Shown here: piece after piece, positions 9,055 through 18,392 of the stretch
How positions within the stretch are numbered: position 1 is the stretch's first letter
Layout of the letters: each line of letters begins with the position of its first letter
Origin: Hyphomonas sp.
GTDB lineage: Bacteria; Pseudomonadota; Alphaproteobacteria; Caulobacterales; Hyphomonadaceae
NCBI GenBank assembly: GCA_002700305.1
Contig: PACZ01000024.1
Coordinates: forward strand, 248,001-312,000
Length of the DNA: 64,000 bases
Reading direction: 5' to 3'
Notes under the pieces: model-generated
Told to the model about the DNA's origin: nothing
Seen by the model: the letters and a program-made list of their open reading frames with translations, nothing else
Database searches by the model: none
Program-made: the position numbers and the translations under genes

Positions 9055-9519
9055 ATGCGCCCGAGTCTGGTCCTTTTCACAGCAATGATTGCCGTAACCG
9101 GCTGCGCCTCAACGGCCGGCACCGAACCGAAGGCGAAAGGCGTAGAGAAATACGCCGATGACCCGCGTCTGGGCGAGGAAGTCGACCGGATCTGCTTTGC
9201 GAGCAATATCGACAGCTTTGGTGACAACACGCGCGACACCTTCACCGTTCGGGAAGGCCGCGACTACTTCCTGATCGAGATATTCGGCTCATGCCCGCCG
9301 CTCCAGCATGCAATGACCATGCGAATGGACTCGGCCATGAACTGCCTGACCTCCGGTGATCATGTGATTGTGTCGGACTCGCTGACGACCAGCAGCAGCA
9401 CCCCCTTCAGCAAGGCACGTTGTATGGTGAAATCCATCTACAAATGGGATCCGAAAGCTGGTGAGGCGGACAGTGAGTCTGACGAACAGGCAGCCGAACA
9501 AGCCCAGGACGAAAGCTAA
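9055..9519 (+). CDS. Small secreted lipoprotein of unknown function
   Basis: 154 residues from ATG 9055, which is preceded by AAGGAGAG at 9042-9049; the same frame is open further upstream without a ribosome site. A type II signal peptide ends in the lipobox VTGC, so the mature protein starts at Cys followed by ASTAG. The mature part has four further Cys (CFASN, GSCPP, MNCLTS, ARCMVK), suggesting disulfide bonds in the periplasm, and an acidic Glu/Asp-rich tail. No family is recognised, though Hyphomonadaceae-type genomes often carry such DUF6491-like small lipoproteins. Its stop overlaps by 4 bp the stop of the convergent gene 9516-10061. Confidence 0.7.
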   Translation: MRPSLVLFTAMIAVTGCASTAGTEPKAKGVEKYADDPRLGEEVDRICFASNIDSFGDNTRDTFTVREGRDYFLIEIFGSCPPLQHAMTMRMDSAMNCLTSGDHVIVSDSLTTSSSTPFSKARCMVKSIYKWDPKAGEADSESDEQAAEQAQDES

Positions 9520-10061
9520 ATCACAGGAGCGGCGTTCCCGACGGTCTGGCGCTTTGCCTTCCTGAGTTCTTCGAACATCAGGGTTTCAAACCCTAGATCG
9601 TAGGACGAAGCCCCCTCTTTCGCTGTCTCCACGTCGCCAATCCGGGCTTCCCACCACGCAATGTACGGGGCGTGGGCACAATACATCCGGATATAGGCTA
9701 GCCATCCGGCCCATTGCTGCTTGCGCTGGCCGTTCGAACTGCGCTCATAAACGAGATAGGCATCTTCCAGCATCTGCGTGACAATTTCGAAGAGTATCGA
9801 ACGCCGCCGGTCGAGATCGGTCTGCAGCTCCTCGTCATCGCCGTGGAGGTAAACACCCGTATCAGTGTGCGACAGCATCAGCCCCAGATAGCCAGCGTAT
9901 CTATCAGACGACCTGCGATAGACTTCATTGATGCGATCCTGCCGCTCAATGGATCGATCCCGAAAGAAAAGGTAGACCGCGATCGGCGCGCCGATCAGCG
10001 TCATCAGTGAAACTGCCAGCTGAGCAATCTGATTCAGTTGCTCCAACGCGTATCCACCCAA
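9516..10061 (-). CDS. Single-pass membrane protein of unknown function
   Basis: 181 residues. A hydrophobic helix (LAVSLMTLIGAPIAVYLFF, residues ~14-32) is followed by RDRSIERQDRINEVYRRS and a soluble, aromatic-rich domain (WAGWLAYIRMYCAHAPYIAW). The layout, a membrane anchor followed by a helical cytoplasmic domain, resembles other uncharacterised single-pass proteins, but I recognise no family. The start is a TTG at 10061 with GGAG six bases upstream, 3 bp after the gatC stop, so it is probably translated from the gatC message. Confidence 0.65.
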   Translation of the reverse strand: MGGYALEQLNQIAQLAVSLMTLIGAPIAVYLFFRDRSIERQDRINEVYRRSSDRYAGYLGLMLSHTDTGVYLHGDDEELQTDLDRRRSILFEIVTQMLEDAYLVYERSSNGQRKQQWAGWLAYIRMYCAHAPYIAWWEARIGDVETAKEGASSYDLGFETLMFEELRKAKRQTVGNAAPVI

Positions 10062-10064
10062 ATA

Positions 10065-10352
10065 CTACTCCACAGATTTCGGAACCACGAAGAAGCCGTC
10101 TTCGGTACGGGGGGCATTGGCCAGCACCTGATCGGGAATATTGCCGTCGGTCACCACGTCTTCGCGCATCGGCAATTTGGTTTCGACCACCGAAGTCATC
10201 GGCTCCACGCCGTCAATGTCGACTTCGTTCAGCTGGTCGATCCAGCCGAGGATGCCGTTCAGTTCACCGGCCAGTTCTTCCAGATGCGCTTCGTCGACCG
10301 CGATGCGCGACAGGCGCGCAACCTTGCGAACATCGTCCTTCGTGACACTCAT
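10065..10352 (-). CDS. gatC: Asp/Glu-tRNA amidotransferase subunit C
   Basis: 95 residues, typical for GatC. It begins [20 protein letters not shown], then [22 protein letters not shown] and ends [20 protein letters not shown] plus FFVVPKSVE, all standard GatC segments. GatC wraps around GatA and GatB and stabilises the complex. Here it is separated from gatA by an unrelated membrane-protein gene and a convergent lipoprotein gene. It diverges from ruvX across a 74-bp gap. Confidence 0.94.
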   Translation of the reverse strand: MSVTKDDVRKVARLSRIAVDEAHLEELAGELNGILGWIDQLNEVDIDGVEPMTSVVETKLPMREDVVTDGNIPDQVLANAPRTEDGFFVVPKSVE

Positions 10353-10426
10353 GCGAACTCTCCGAATTTGCTGCGGCCGGAATACGCCATAGGCAACGCC
10401 CCATCAAGGCGCTATGTGGGCAGCCC

Positions 10427-10885
10427 ATGCCACTCGTTGATGTCGCCGATTTCCCCTCTGCCGGTCCCCTGCTCGGGCTCGACCCCGGGACGAAGACAAT
10501 CGGCGTCGCGTCCTGCGACGCCCTGCGCATGATCGCCAGTCCGGTAGAAACCATTCCCAAGGGCCGGAAACTCCCGCCCGTGCTGGAGCGCCTGTTCGCG
10601 CTTTATGATGAGCGGAACGCAGTCGGACTGGTCCTTGGACTTCCCCTCAACATGGATGGTAGCGAAGGCCCTCGCGCGCAGTCGGTCCGGGCGCTCGCCT
10701 GGAATATCCTGAAATACCGCAATGTACCGATCCTGCTGCAGGATGAGCGCCTTTCCACAGCTGAAGCCGAATGGGCGATGTTGGAGGCCGACCTGTCCCG
10801 CAAACGCCGGGCCGAACGCATAGACGCATCCGCAGCAGCGATCATTCTCAAATCGGCGCTGGAACGGCTGGAGCGGGGCGCATGA
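10427..10885 (+). CDS. ruvX: Holliday-junction-resolvase-like protein RuvX/YqgF
   Basis: 152 residues with an RNase-H-like fold. The first acidic strand is [17 protein letters not shown], the second site is [20 protein letters not shown] and the third is [13 protein letters not shown] with a final Asp in [15 protein letters not shown]. The family (YqgF) is required for processing the 5' end of 16S rRNA in E. coli and was originally proposed as a Holliday junction resolvase. The downstream transporter starts inside its stop codon (ATGA), so both are coupled. Confidence 0.9.
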   Translation: MPLVDVADFPSAGPLLGLDPGTKTIGVASCDALRMIASPVETIPKGRKLPPVLERLFALYDERNAVGLVLGLPLNMDGSEGPRAQSVRALAWNILKYRNVPILLQDERLSTAEAEWAMLEADLSRKRRAERIDASAAAIILKSALERLERGA

Positions 10886-11808
10886 GCGGATTTCTTTATG
10901 CCCTGCTGCCGGTCATTGCGATTGTCACGCTCGGCCATGTGCTCTCGGTCCGCAAATGGATTCCGACCGAGAGCTGGCGCGCCATTGAGCGGCTGTCTTA
11001 TGTTGTCCTGTTCCCGGCTCTCATCGTCCGGACTCTCGCCAACGCCCCGTTTGAAACAGCCCCCTGGCGCCTGGCTGGCGCATTGATCCTGGCGCAGTTT
11101 GCCCTCGCAGGCGTCGGCTGGCTTGGGCGCTTCCTACCGGGCATGCCACGGCCGGCGGTTGGGTCGGTCATCCAGTCGAATGTCCGGTGGAACACGATGA
11201 TTGGCCTCTCGATTGGCAGCCTTCTGTTCGGACAGGACGGCCTTGCGCTGGTTACCATCGCCGCCGCCGCCATGATTCCGACAGCCAATGTCCTGTCGGT
11301 GTATGCGTTGATCGCCCATGCCGACCGCCCGCACGGCCCTGCGCCCAAGCCGATTCTGGCCCTTGTCCGCAATCCGATCGTGATTGCCTGTGCAGCAGGA
11401 CTTGCGCTGGCAGCAGCAAACATCGAGTTGCCGGAGCTTCTCGACGACAGTCTCGGTATTCTGGGTGACGCGGCCCTCGCACTCGGGCTGCTGTCAGCGG
11501 GCGCTGGCGTGGATTTGTCCGCCCTGCGCCGGGCCGGGCCGCGAACCTTCTCCTGGTCACTCGTCAGGCTCATCGGACTGCCTGTTTTTGCCGTGGGATT
11601 CGGCCTATTGCTCGGCCTGTCTGGCATTCCCCTGACCATCGCCGTGATCTGCGCTGCGACGCCGACCGCCACATCCTCCTACATTCTTGCCCGGGAACTT
11701 GGTGGAGACGCGCCGCTGGCCGCCAACCTGATCGCGGTCGAGACGGTCCTTGCCATGATCACGATGCCGCTTCTCTACCTCGCAGTGATGCAGCTTCCTT
11801 CGGCCTGA
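10882..11808 (+). CDS. AEC-family (auxin efflux carrier-like) transporter
   Basis: 308 residues, about ten hydrophobic helices in two halves. It shows the N-terminal [20 protein letters not shown], the [17 protein letters not shown] helix, and the second-half GVDLSALRR and [18 protein letters not shown] segments that mark the AEC/mem_trans family (COG0679). Family members export or import organic acids and similar small molecules; the substrate here is unknown. The start codon overlaps the ruvX stop; a longer in-frame extension would lie inside ruvX and has no ribosome site. Confidence 0.85.
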   Translation: MSGFLYALLPVIAIVTLGHVLSVRKWIPTESWRAIERLSYVVLFPALIVRTLANAPFETAPWRLAGALILAQFALAGVGWLGRFLPGMPRPAVGSVIQSNVRWNTMIGLSIGSLLFGQDGLALVTIAAAAMIPTANVLSVYALIAHADRPHGPAPKPILALVRNPIVIACAAGLALAAANIELPELLDDSLGILGDAALALGLLSAGAGVDLSALRRAGPRTFSWSLVRLIGLPVFAVGFGLLLGLSGIPLTIAVICAATPTATSSYILARELGGDAPLAANLIAVETVLAMITMPLLYLAVMQLPSA

Positions 11809-11863
11809 GGGCTTGAAGCCCGGCGGAATCGGGCCTAAACCGCCAAAAATCGAAAGGGCCTCC

Positions 11864-12811
11864 ATGAACCGGGCGGCATATCACTACAGCTTCGATCACG
11901 AGCACCTGCTCAGTATTGAAGGGCTTTCTCCTCTCGATATTACCCACATTCTGGACCTTGCAGATCGCTACGCCGAAGCGACCCGCGCGGGTATCCGGCC
12001 GGATCCTGTGCTCAAGGGCAAGGTTGTGGTGAACCTGTTCTTCGAGAACTCCACCCGAACCATGAGCAGTTTCGAGATCGCCGCCCGCCGGCTCGGTGCG
12101 GACGTCATTTCGATGCCGGTTGCCGCCTCAAGCGTGAAAAAAGGCGAGACGCTGATCGACACGGCAATGACGCTGAACGCCATGAAACCGGACGCCCTGA
12201 TCGTTCGGCATTCGGCATCCGGCGGACCGAAACTCCTCTCCCGCAAAGTGGATTGCGCCGTCATCAATGCTGGCGATGGAACGCATCAACACCCGACACA
12301 GGGCCTGCTCGACACCCTCACCATCCGGCGCACCAAGGGACGGATTGAAGGCCTGAAAGTGGTCATCTGCGGTGACATTGCTCACTCCCGGGTGGCCCGG
12401 TCGACAACGCAGGCGCTTCACCTGATGGGCGCCGAAGTGCACCTTTGTGCACCGCGCACGCTGCTGCCCTCCGGCACTGAAACCTGGGGCGCCGCAAGCG
12501 CGACGACCGACTTCGACAAAGCCCTGAAAGGCGCAGACATCGTCATGATGCTGCGCCTGCAGCTGGAACGGATGGACGGCGCATTCCTGCCGAGCCGCCG
12601 CGAATACTTCAGCTATTTCGGACTGACAAAAGACCGGCTCGCGCTCGCCAAACCGGATGCAACGGTGATGCATCCCGGCCCGATGAACCGGGGAATCGAG
12701 ATCGAAAGCGCCATTGCCGATGGCGAACAATCCGTCATCACGGAACAAGTCGAGATGGGCGTCGCCGTCCGCGAAGCCGTGCTTCACCTTCTGGCGGGAG
12801 GGCACGCATGA
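11864..12811 (+). CDS. pyrB: Aspartate carbamoyltransferase catalytic subunit
   Basis: 315 residues. It condenses carbamoyl phosphate with aspartate in pyrimidine synthesis. The carbamoyl-phosphate loop is [20 protein letters not shown] near residues 54-73. Further motifs are the [17 protein letters not shown] segment, [11 protein letters not shown], the 240s-loop equivalent [10 protein letters not shown] and [14 protein letters not shown] 11864 gives the standard N-terminus; an in-frame ATG at 11813 only adds a Pro/Lys-rich stretch. There is no regulatory pyrI. The next gene encodes a dihydroorotase-like protein lacking metal ligands, the arrangement of PyrB-PyrX class ATCases, which need that partner for assembly. 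Confidence 0.94.
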   Translation: MNRAAYHYSFDHEHLLSIEGLSPLDITHILDLADRYAEATRAGIRPDPVLKGKVVVNLFFENSTRTMSSFEIAARRLGADVISMPVAASSVKKGETLIDTAMTLNAMKPDALIVRHSASGGPKLLSRKVDCAVINAGDGTHQHPTQGLLDTLTIRRTKGRIEGLKVVICGDIAHSRVARSTTQALHLMGAEVHLCAPRTLLPSGTETWGAASATTDFDKALKGADIVMMLRLQLERMDGAFLPSRREYFSYFGLTKDRLALAKPDATVMHPGPMNRGIEIESAIADGEQSVITEQVEMGVAVREAVLHLLAGGHA

Positions 12812-14100
12812 GCCTCAGCATCTACAATGCCCGCCTGCTCGACCCGGCCAGCGGGCTGGATGAAACCGGAGCAATCCTGCTTGACGGGGGCAAGATCAAG
12901 GAAGTCGCCAAAGGTCAGACCTCGCCTCATGCGGACGCAGCTAACGCCATTGATGCGGCAGGCTTATGCCTCGCCCCCGGTCTGATCGACCTTCGCGTCA
13001 AAACAGGCGAACCGGGCATCGAGCAAAAAGAAACTCTGGCCACCGCCTCACGTTCTGCTGTCGCTGGCGGAATTACCAGTTTCGTCGTCATGCCCGACAC
13101 ACGGCCCGTCATAGACGATATGGCGCTTGTCAGGTTCGTCATGGACACGGCCAAAGCCAATGCTGCCGCGCGTATTTATCCGGCGGGGGCCCTGACAACC
13201 GGTCTGGAAGGCAGTGCAATGGCCGAGATCGGACTGATGGCGAAATCAGGCGCCATCCTGTTCACCAATGGTGATATACCCGTTGCGAACGCCTCTATCC
13301 TGAAACGAGCAATGGCATACGCCGCCAGTCTCGGCGCTACTATCATGTCGCGCCCGGATGAGCGGACTCTTTCAGGCTCCGGCGTGATGAATGCAGGAGA
13401 ACTCGCCGGACGCATGGGCCTGCCAGGAATCCCCGTCGAGGCCGAATGGATCGGCGCAATGCGCGATACTTCACTGGCTGAAGCAACGGGATGCACACTG
13501 ATCCTTGATCAGGTTTCCACACCGCGCACAGTGGCAATCGCCATGGAAGCCCGCAAGCGCGGAACAAACGTATTCACAACCGCTGCGGCGCACAGCTTCT
13601 TCTTCAATGAACTGGATGTCGGGGACTATCTGACCTACTGCAAGGTCAACCCTCCGTTCCGGGATGAAGAGACTCGCCTGGGGCTGATCGATGCACTGAA
13701 GAACGGACAGATCGATGCTGTCGTGTCCGCCCACGATCCTCAGCCACCGGAAGAAAAACGCCTGCCATTCGGCGAGGCTGCTTTCGGGGCCGCTGGGCTG
13801 GAAACGGTGCTGCCAGCAATGCTGAGCCTGGTTCACGACGGCCCGCTTAATCTGCTGGAGGCGCTGGCGCCCATAACCTGCAGGCCAGCCGATATGCTGG
13901 GCCTGCCCCAAGGCCGCCTCGCTAAGAACGCGCCGGCAGACCTCATCCTCTTCGATCCCGGCAAGCCCTGGCTGTGCGAACGTGAGCATTTGGGTTCACG
14001 CTCTACCAACTCGCCATTCGACGGACGGCGCCTGCAGGGCCGCGTCTTGCGGACTTTTGTCGGCGGAGAGGAAGTCTTTGCGCATGCGAGCCTCACCTGA
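12808..14100 (+). CDS. pyrX: Dihydroorotase-like protein lacking metal ligands (PyrX type)
   Basis: 430 residues, clearly of the type I dihydroorotase family ([39 protein letters not shown]). However, the family's zinc-binding H-x-H is R63-V-K65 here. The later His in the IMHAED-like segment is replaced in IMSRPDE (about residue 180). The HH pair is [10 protein letters not shown], and the DHAPH catalytic motif reads [11 protein letters not shown] near 306. All metal ligands seem lost, so it probably cannot hydrolyse dihydroorotate. In Pseudomonas the comparable PyrX is a structural partner of PyrB. Its start overlaps the pyrB stop. A catalytic PyrC must be encoded elsewhere. Automatic annotation would probably call it pyrC. 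Confidence 0.85.
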   Translation: MSLSIYNARLLDPASGLDETGAILLDGGKIKEVAKGQTSPHADAANAIDAAGLCLAPGLIDLRVKTGEPGIEQKETLATASRSAVAGGITSFVVMPDTRPVIDDMALVRFVMDTAKANAAARIYPAGALTTGLEGSAMAEIGLMAKSGAILFTNGDIPVANASILKRAMAYAASLGATIMSRPDERTLSGSGVMNAGELAGRMGLPGIPVEAEWIGAMRDTSLAEATGCTLILDQVSTPRTVAIAMEARKRGTNVFTTAAAHSFFFNELDVGDYLTYCKVNPPFRDEETRLGLIDALKNGQIDAVVSAHDPQPPEEKRLPFGEAAFGAAGLETVLPAMLSLVHDGPLNLLEALAPITCRPADMLGLPQGRLAKNAPADLILFDPGKPWLCEREHLGSRSTNSPFDGRRLQGRVLRTFVGGEEVFAHASLT

Positions 14101-14160
14101 GAAGGCTTGCCCGGACGCTCATCTCTGCCTACCACTTAAACGTGTTTCCGGGAGTTGCGC

Positions 14161-14793
14161 ATGGACGCATATCTTGTCTTTCTGCTTGCCGCACTGGCCG
14201 GCTACCTCGCCGGTTCAATCCCGTTTGGGCTCCTGCTGACGCGGGCAGCCGGGCTGGGAGACATCCGTCAGGTCGGCTCCGGCAATATCGGCGCGACAAA
14301 CGTCCTGCGCACCGGTCGCAAGGACCTGGCGCTTGCGACGCTTCTGCTCGATAGCCTGAAGGCAGGCCTCGTTGCGCTGGGATTTGGCCTGCGGGGCGGC
14401 GCGGAGCTAGGCCTTGTTGCCGGGGCTGCGGCTTTCGTCGGGCATTGTTACCCCGTCTGGCTCGGCTTCAAGGGCGGCAAAGGCGTTGCAACTTTCGCAG
14501 GCCTGCTGCCGTTTGTGTCTTTGCCGGCCTTCTATGTGGCAGCACCTGTGTGGTTGAGCATTTTCGCGATCACACGGATTTCTTCCCTTGCGGCCCTGAC
14601 TGCCGCAGCGCTCGTCGCACCTGGCGCCTGGTTCGTTGAGGAACTGATGCACCGGCCGCACAACTGGTTTGTGCTTCTCGGACTGGCAGGTTTGTCGATA
14701 TTCGTCTTCTGGACCCATCGCGCCAATCTCGGCCGCCTTCTGAAGGGCACCGAGCCGCGTTTCGGAAGCTCAAAAGCGAAACCGGACGCATGA
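14161..14793 (+). CDS. plsY: Glycerol-3-phosphate acyltransferase PlsY
   Basis: 210 residues, an integral membrane enzyme that transfers acyl groups from acyl-phosphate to glycerol-3-phosphate. Its signature loops are GYLAGSIPFG, then RQVGSGNIGATNVLRTG, then the glycine-rich LGFKGGKGVATFAG. The start was set at ATG 14161, six bases after GGAG (14151-14154); the TTG at 14155 sits directly against that GGAG and is unlikely. The dprA start codon overlaps its stop. Confidence 0.93.
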   Translation: MDAYLVFLLAALAGYLAGSIPFGLLLTRAAGLGDIRQVGSGNIGATNVLRTGRKDLALATLLLDSLKAGLVALGFGLRGGAELGLVAGAAAFVGHCYPVWLGFKGGKGVATFAGLLPFVSLPAFYVAAPVWLSIFAITRISSLAALTAAALVAPGAWFVEELMHRPHNWFVLLGLAGLSIFVFWTHRANLGRLLKGTEPRFGSSKAKPDA

Positions 14794-15887
14794 CTTCTGA
14801 CAGCGAAAGGCTGGACTGGATCCGCCTCGCAAGGACCCACGGAATCGGGCCTGTCAGCTTTTTTCAGCTCATTCGCCGCTATGGTTCCGCCAGCGCTGCG
14901 CTGGATGCCCTGCCGGATCTGTCCGCCCGCTCACGCAAGGGGCGTCCGCTTCAGCCTCCGGAACGCCATCTTGTCGAGCAGGAGCTGAACGCTGCCAATC
15001 GATATGGCGCTCGTCTCGTTCTCAGCTCCGAACCGGACTATCCGCCGCTCCTGAATGACCTTGAGCCTCCGCCGCCCGTCCTCACCCTGCTGGGACGGGC
15101 CGACCTTGCATCCCGGCCAACCGTGGCAATTGTCGGGGCGCGTAACGCCTCCGCCGCAGGCCGAAAGATTGCCCGCGATATGGCAGCGGAGCTTGGCCGG
15201 AATGGTTTCACTATCGTGTCGGGCCTGGCGCTGGGCATCGATGGCGAGGCACATGCGGCAAGCATAGAAACAGGCACGATCGCAGTGCTGGGCGGCGCAA
15301 TCGACCATGTGTATCCACCACAACACAAGCGCATCTACGCTGAAGTTGCCGCTTCTGGCCTGATTGTTTCCGAAAGCCCGTTCGGCTACCGGGCCAAGGC
15401 GCAGGATTTTCCGCGCCGCAACAGGATCATCACCGGCATGTCCCTCGGGGTCGTGGTTGTGGAGGCCGCTGAACGTTCCGGATCGCTGATTTCAGCGCGG
15501 GTCGCCGGAGAACAGGGGCGCGAGGTCATGGCCGTGCCCGGCTCTCCCCTGGATCCACGCGCAGCCGGGACGAACAGCCTTCTTCACCAGGGCGCAACGC
15601 TCGTCCGTCATGCGGACGACGTACTGGACATTCTTGCGACGCTTGACCGGCGCCAGGTGTGCGCGCCACCTCCGCGCCCTTTCGAATTCGACCCGGAAGC
15701 CGGGGAGCCGAGCGAATCGGAATTGCATCGGGTGCTGGAGGCCCTGTCTCCTCATCCCATGCCAATCGACGAAATTGCACGCGCCAGCGGCCTGCCTGCG
15801 TCGCGCTGTGCCGCCGTCCTGCTTGAACTTGAATTGTCGGGAGAAGCCCAGACACTACCGGGTGGATTGGCCGCCAAGGCGTTTTGA
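14790..15887 (+). CDS. dprA: DNA-processing protein DprA
   Basis: 365 residues. An N-terminal helical SAM-like region (HGIGPVSFFQLIRRYGSA) is followed by the Rossmann-like DprA core with VAIVGARNASAAGR and GFTIVSGLALGIDGEAH. Then come FPRRNRIITGMSLGVVVVEA, GSLISARVAGEQGREVMAVP and the G-T-N-S-LL-x-GA segment. A C-terminal winged helix (DML1-like, residues ~310-365) carries IDEIARASGLPASRCAAVLLELELSG. DprA loads RecA on incoming single-stranded DNA during transformation. It overlaps plsY by 4 bp. topA, the frequent neighbour, is absent; lptD follows after 167 bp. Confidence 0.93.
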   Translation: MTSDSERLDWIRLARTHGIGPVSFFQLIRRYGSASAALDALPDLSARSRKGRPLQPPERHLVEQELNAANRYGARLVLSSEPDYPPLLNDLEPPPPVLTLLGRADLASRPTVAIVGARNASAAGRKIARDMAAELGRNGFTIVSGLALGIDGEAHAASIETGTIAVLGGAIDHVYPPQHKRIYAEVAASGLIVSESPFGYRAKAQDFPRRNRIITGMSLGVVVVEAAERSGSLISARVAGEQGREVMAVPGSPLDPRAAGTNSLLHQGATLVRHADDVLDILATLDRRQVCAPPPRPFEFDPEAGEPSESELHRVLEALSPHPMPIDEIARASGLPASRCAAVLLELELSGEAQTLPGGLAAKAF

Positions 15888-16054
15888 CCAGGATGGGCAC
15901 GTGTGGCCAAGCTGCACCGGCTGGGTGCCGAAAAATCACTCATCCGCGCTCCGTGGCTGGACGATGCCGGGGACAGCCTCTAAGCCTCAGTCACCGAGAC
16001 AGAATTCCGTATTCCGCAGCCGGCGCTGCCGGGGCAAAACCGAGGTAGCCCGAA

Positions 16055-18241
16055 TTGGCCAACTGGTACCATTACGCTGCAGCCCTGGCCCTTGCCGCAT
16101 CCCCGTCGTTCGGGGCGGTCGCGCAGGAAAGCAGTGCGCCAGATGCGACGGCCAGTTCGCAGCAGGTCGTCCTCGAAGCTGACTATGTTTATGAGTTGCG
16201 TGACGAAAACTCCATCGTCGCGGAAGGCAATGTAGAAGCGCTCTATGATGGACGAATCCTGCGCGCTGACCGGCTTGTCTACAACCGGACCACCGAGCGC
16301 GTCCGGGCGACCGGAAATGTCGTTATCATCGACACTGACGGCTCCCAGCAATTTTCCGATGAAGTCGAAGTCGGTTCCAATCTCTCGGATGGATACGCGA
16401 TCGGCTATTCGGCCCGTCTGACCGACGGCTCGACCATTGTGGCAAATTCAGCCATCCGCCAGCCGGATGGCATAAACGCGATGGATCAGGTCATTTATAC
16501 GGCCTGCGCTATCTGTGAGGCCAAGGGGCAGACACCGACCTGGTCCCTGCGGGCCCGCCGCGCCGTGCTGGACCAGGAAACCCAGATGATTTCCTATCGC
16601 GACGCGGTTCTGGAAGTCATGGGCATTCCGGTGTTCTACTTCCCCTATCTGGCGCACCCGGACCCCACGTCTGACCGGCGTTCCGGCTTGATGATCCCGT
16701 CCGCCGGATTCTCTTCGAAGCTCGGCGCATTCTACCAGCAGCCCTATTACTGGGCGATCTCGGACTCCTCGGACCTGACGATCGCGCCGCTGATCACGGA
16801 AAACGTCAATCCGATGCTGGAACTCGATTACCGCAAGCGGTTCTATTCGGGTGCGATCAACATCAATACCAGCATCACACGGGAAAAAGACTTCGACAGC
16901 GACGGCGAGAAGTTTGGAGAGGAAAAGTGGCGCGGCCATCTGTACGGCAGCGGCCGGTTTGCGCTGACAAAAGAATGGCAATGGGGCTTCGGCATCGAAA
17001 CCCAAACCGACGACCTGTATGACCGCCGCTACGACATTGACGGACAAGGCGATAAACGCGGGATCTATCAAAGCCAGCCACGTCGGCTCCTGTCCCAGCT
17101 ATACGCCGTGGGTCAGGGCGACTCTTACTACACAGACGTTTCCCTTCTCTCGATACAGGGCCTCCGTGGAAGCGATGCCGATGGCAGCCTGCCAACTGTC
17201 ACGCCCTTGCTGTTCAGCGAAAAATACTGGGATCTCGGCGACTACGGCTTTGCCAGTGTGAACGCCTCGACTGCCATTCTGCGCCGCGATGTCGGCGATG
17301 ACAGCCAGCGCGTCAGCGTTGGGGCAGACTGGTCGACATACAAGATTCTGCCCGGCGGCTTTACCTTCGAGCCTTTTGCAGAACTGAGAGGTGATTACTA
17401 TCAGCTCGATCAGAAACGCATCGAAGACGATAACGCATCGAGGCTGGTCGGCAATGCCGGAGCGCGCATCGCCTATCCGATGATCCGTCCCGGCAAGACG
17501 GTGGACATCATGCTCGAGCCGGAAGTCATGGCCGCATGGGGCACGTCAAATTCAAATGACCCGATCATCCCGAATGAAGATGCCCTGTTATTCGAAATGG
17601 ATGAAACCGTCCTGTTCAATGCGAACACGGTTGCCGGTTATGACCTCTACGAAGGTGATGGGAAAATCTCTGCCGGGCTGACGGCTCGGGCAGTCTGGAA
17701 AGACGGCCCGGAACTTTCTGCCACTGTCGGTCGGAGATGGCGGTCCCGGCCAGACCCAAGCTTTGAAAAAGTCACCAACCTCGATGGCACGACATCCGAT
17801 TGGGTGGCCGCGGCGACAGCGGATTTCGGTTCGGCCCTGCGCATCGATACACAGGTCAGGCTTGATGAAGACGGGCTGGAACTGAACCGGATCGATACTC
17901 GCCTGTCCACACAATCTTCCCGATGGCGCGCAACCGGCCAATACTACAAGATCAGCGAACGGCTGAACCCGAACCAGGCGGAAGACGAAGGTTTCTTCAT
18001 GACCGGCGAGTTCCGGATCACCGAACGCTACTCCTTCATCTACGGCCAGTTGCGTGACATAGCGAACAACCGGAATGCCAGAAAGGATTTCGGTATCGCC
18101 TATGAAGACGACTGCTCACGCCTCGAACTGGTCTATAGCCGCTCGGAACTGCAGGATCGAACACAAGGTCCGTCAGAAAACATTCAGATCCGCTTTTCTC
18201 TCAAAACACTCGGTCAGTTCGGGTCCAGCGAATTCGATTAA
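16055..18241 (+). CDS. lptD: LPS-assembly protein LptD
   Basis: 728 residues, an outer-membrane beta-barrel that inserts lipopolysaccharide. After a short signal sequence (residues ~1-24, AAALALAASPSFGAVAQES), an OstA/LptA-like domain covers about 35-130 (VLEADYVYELRDENSIVAEG, LRADRLVYNRTTERV). The strand-rich barrel follows with GIPVFYFPYLAHPDPTSDRR, RSGLMIPSAGFSSKLG and the final YEDDCSRLELVYSR. Cys pairs occur at CAIC and at the C-terminal DDC. The start is an unusual TTG with GAGG nine bases upstream; an in-frame TAG at 16046 rules out anything longer. The order lptD-surA-pdxA-rsmA matches the E. coli operon. Confidence 0.9.
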   Translation: MANWYHYAAALALAASPSFGAVAQESSAPDATASSQQVVLEADYVYELRDENSIVAEGNVEALYDGRILRADRLVYNRTTERVRATGNVVIIDTDGSQQFSDEVEVGSNLSDGYAIGYSARLTDGSTIVANSAIRQPDGINAMDQVIYTACAICEAKGQTPTWSLRARRAVLDQETQMISYRDAVLEVMGIPVFYFPYLAHPDPTSDRRSGLMIPSAGFSSKLGAFYQQPYYWAISDSSDLTIAPLITENVNPMLELDYRKRFYSGAININTSITREKDFDSDGEKFGEEKWRGHLYGSGRFALTKEWQWGFGIETQTDDLYDRRYDIDGQGDKRGIYQSQPRRLLSQLYAVGQGDSYYTDVSLLSIQGLRGSDADGSLPTVTPLLFSEKYWDLGDYGFASVNASTAILRRDVGDDSQRVSVGADWSTYKILPGGFTFEPFAELRGDYYQLDQKRIEDDNASRLVGNAGARIAYPMIRPGKTVDIMLEPEVMAAWGTSNSNDPIIPNEDALLFEMDETVLFNANTVAGYDLYEGDGKISAGLTARAVWKDGPELSATVGRRWRSRPDPSFEKVTNLDGTTSDWVAAATADFGSALRIDTQVRLDEDGLELNRIDTRLSTQSSRWRATGQYYKISERLNPNQAEDEGFFMTGEFRITERYSFIYGQLRDIANNRNARKDFGIAYEDDCSRLELVYSRSELQDRTQGPSENIQIRFSLKTLGQFGSSEFD

Positions 18242-18356
18242 GTCTGCCACTGCCCCGAAATCGCCGTGAACCCTAAATATCCGTAAGTTATCAGGGCTGA
18301 CTGCGGGCCCGCGTTGCGCCATGCATCAGGATTTGTATGGTCGAAGTTGAATACCT

Positions 18357-18374
18357 GCCTGCGGGATCGCAGGC
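18357..18374 (+). promoter_or_regulatory. Hairpin just ahead of the surA ribosome site
   Basis: GCCTGCG (18357-18363), four bases, CGCAGGC (18368-18374), a perfect 7-bp stem in the lptD-surA gap, eight bases before the surA GGAG. No T-run follows, so it is not a plain terminator; it could attenuate read-through or stabilise the surA message. Confidence 0.3.
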
Positions 18375-18392
18375 ATGAATTGGAGACCTCTG

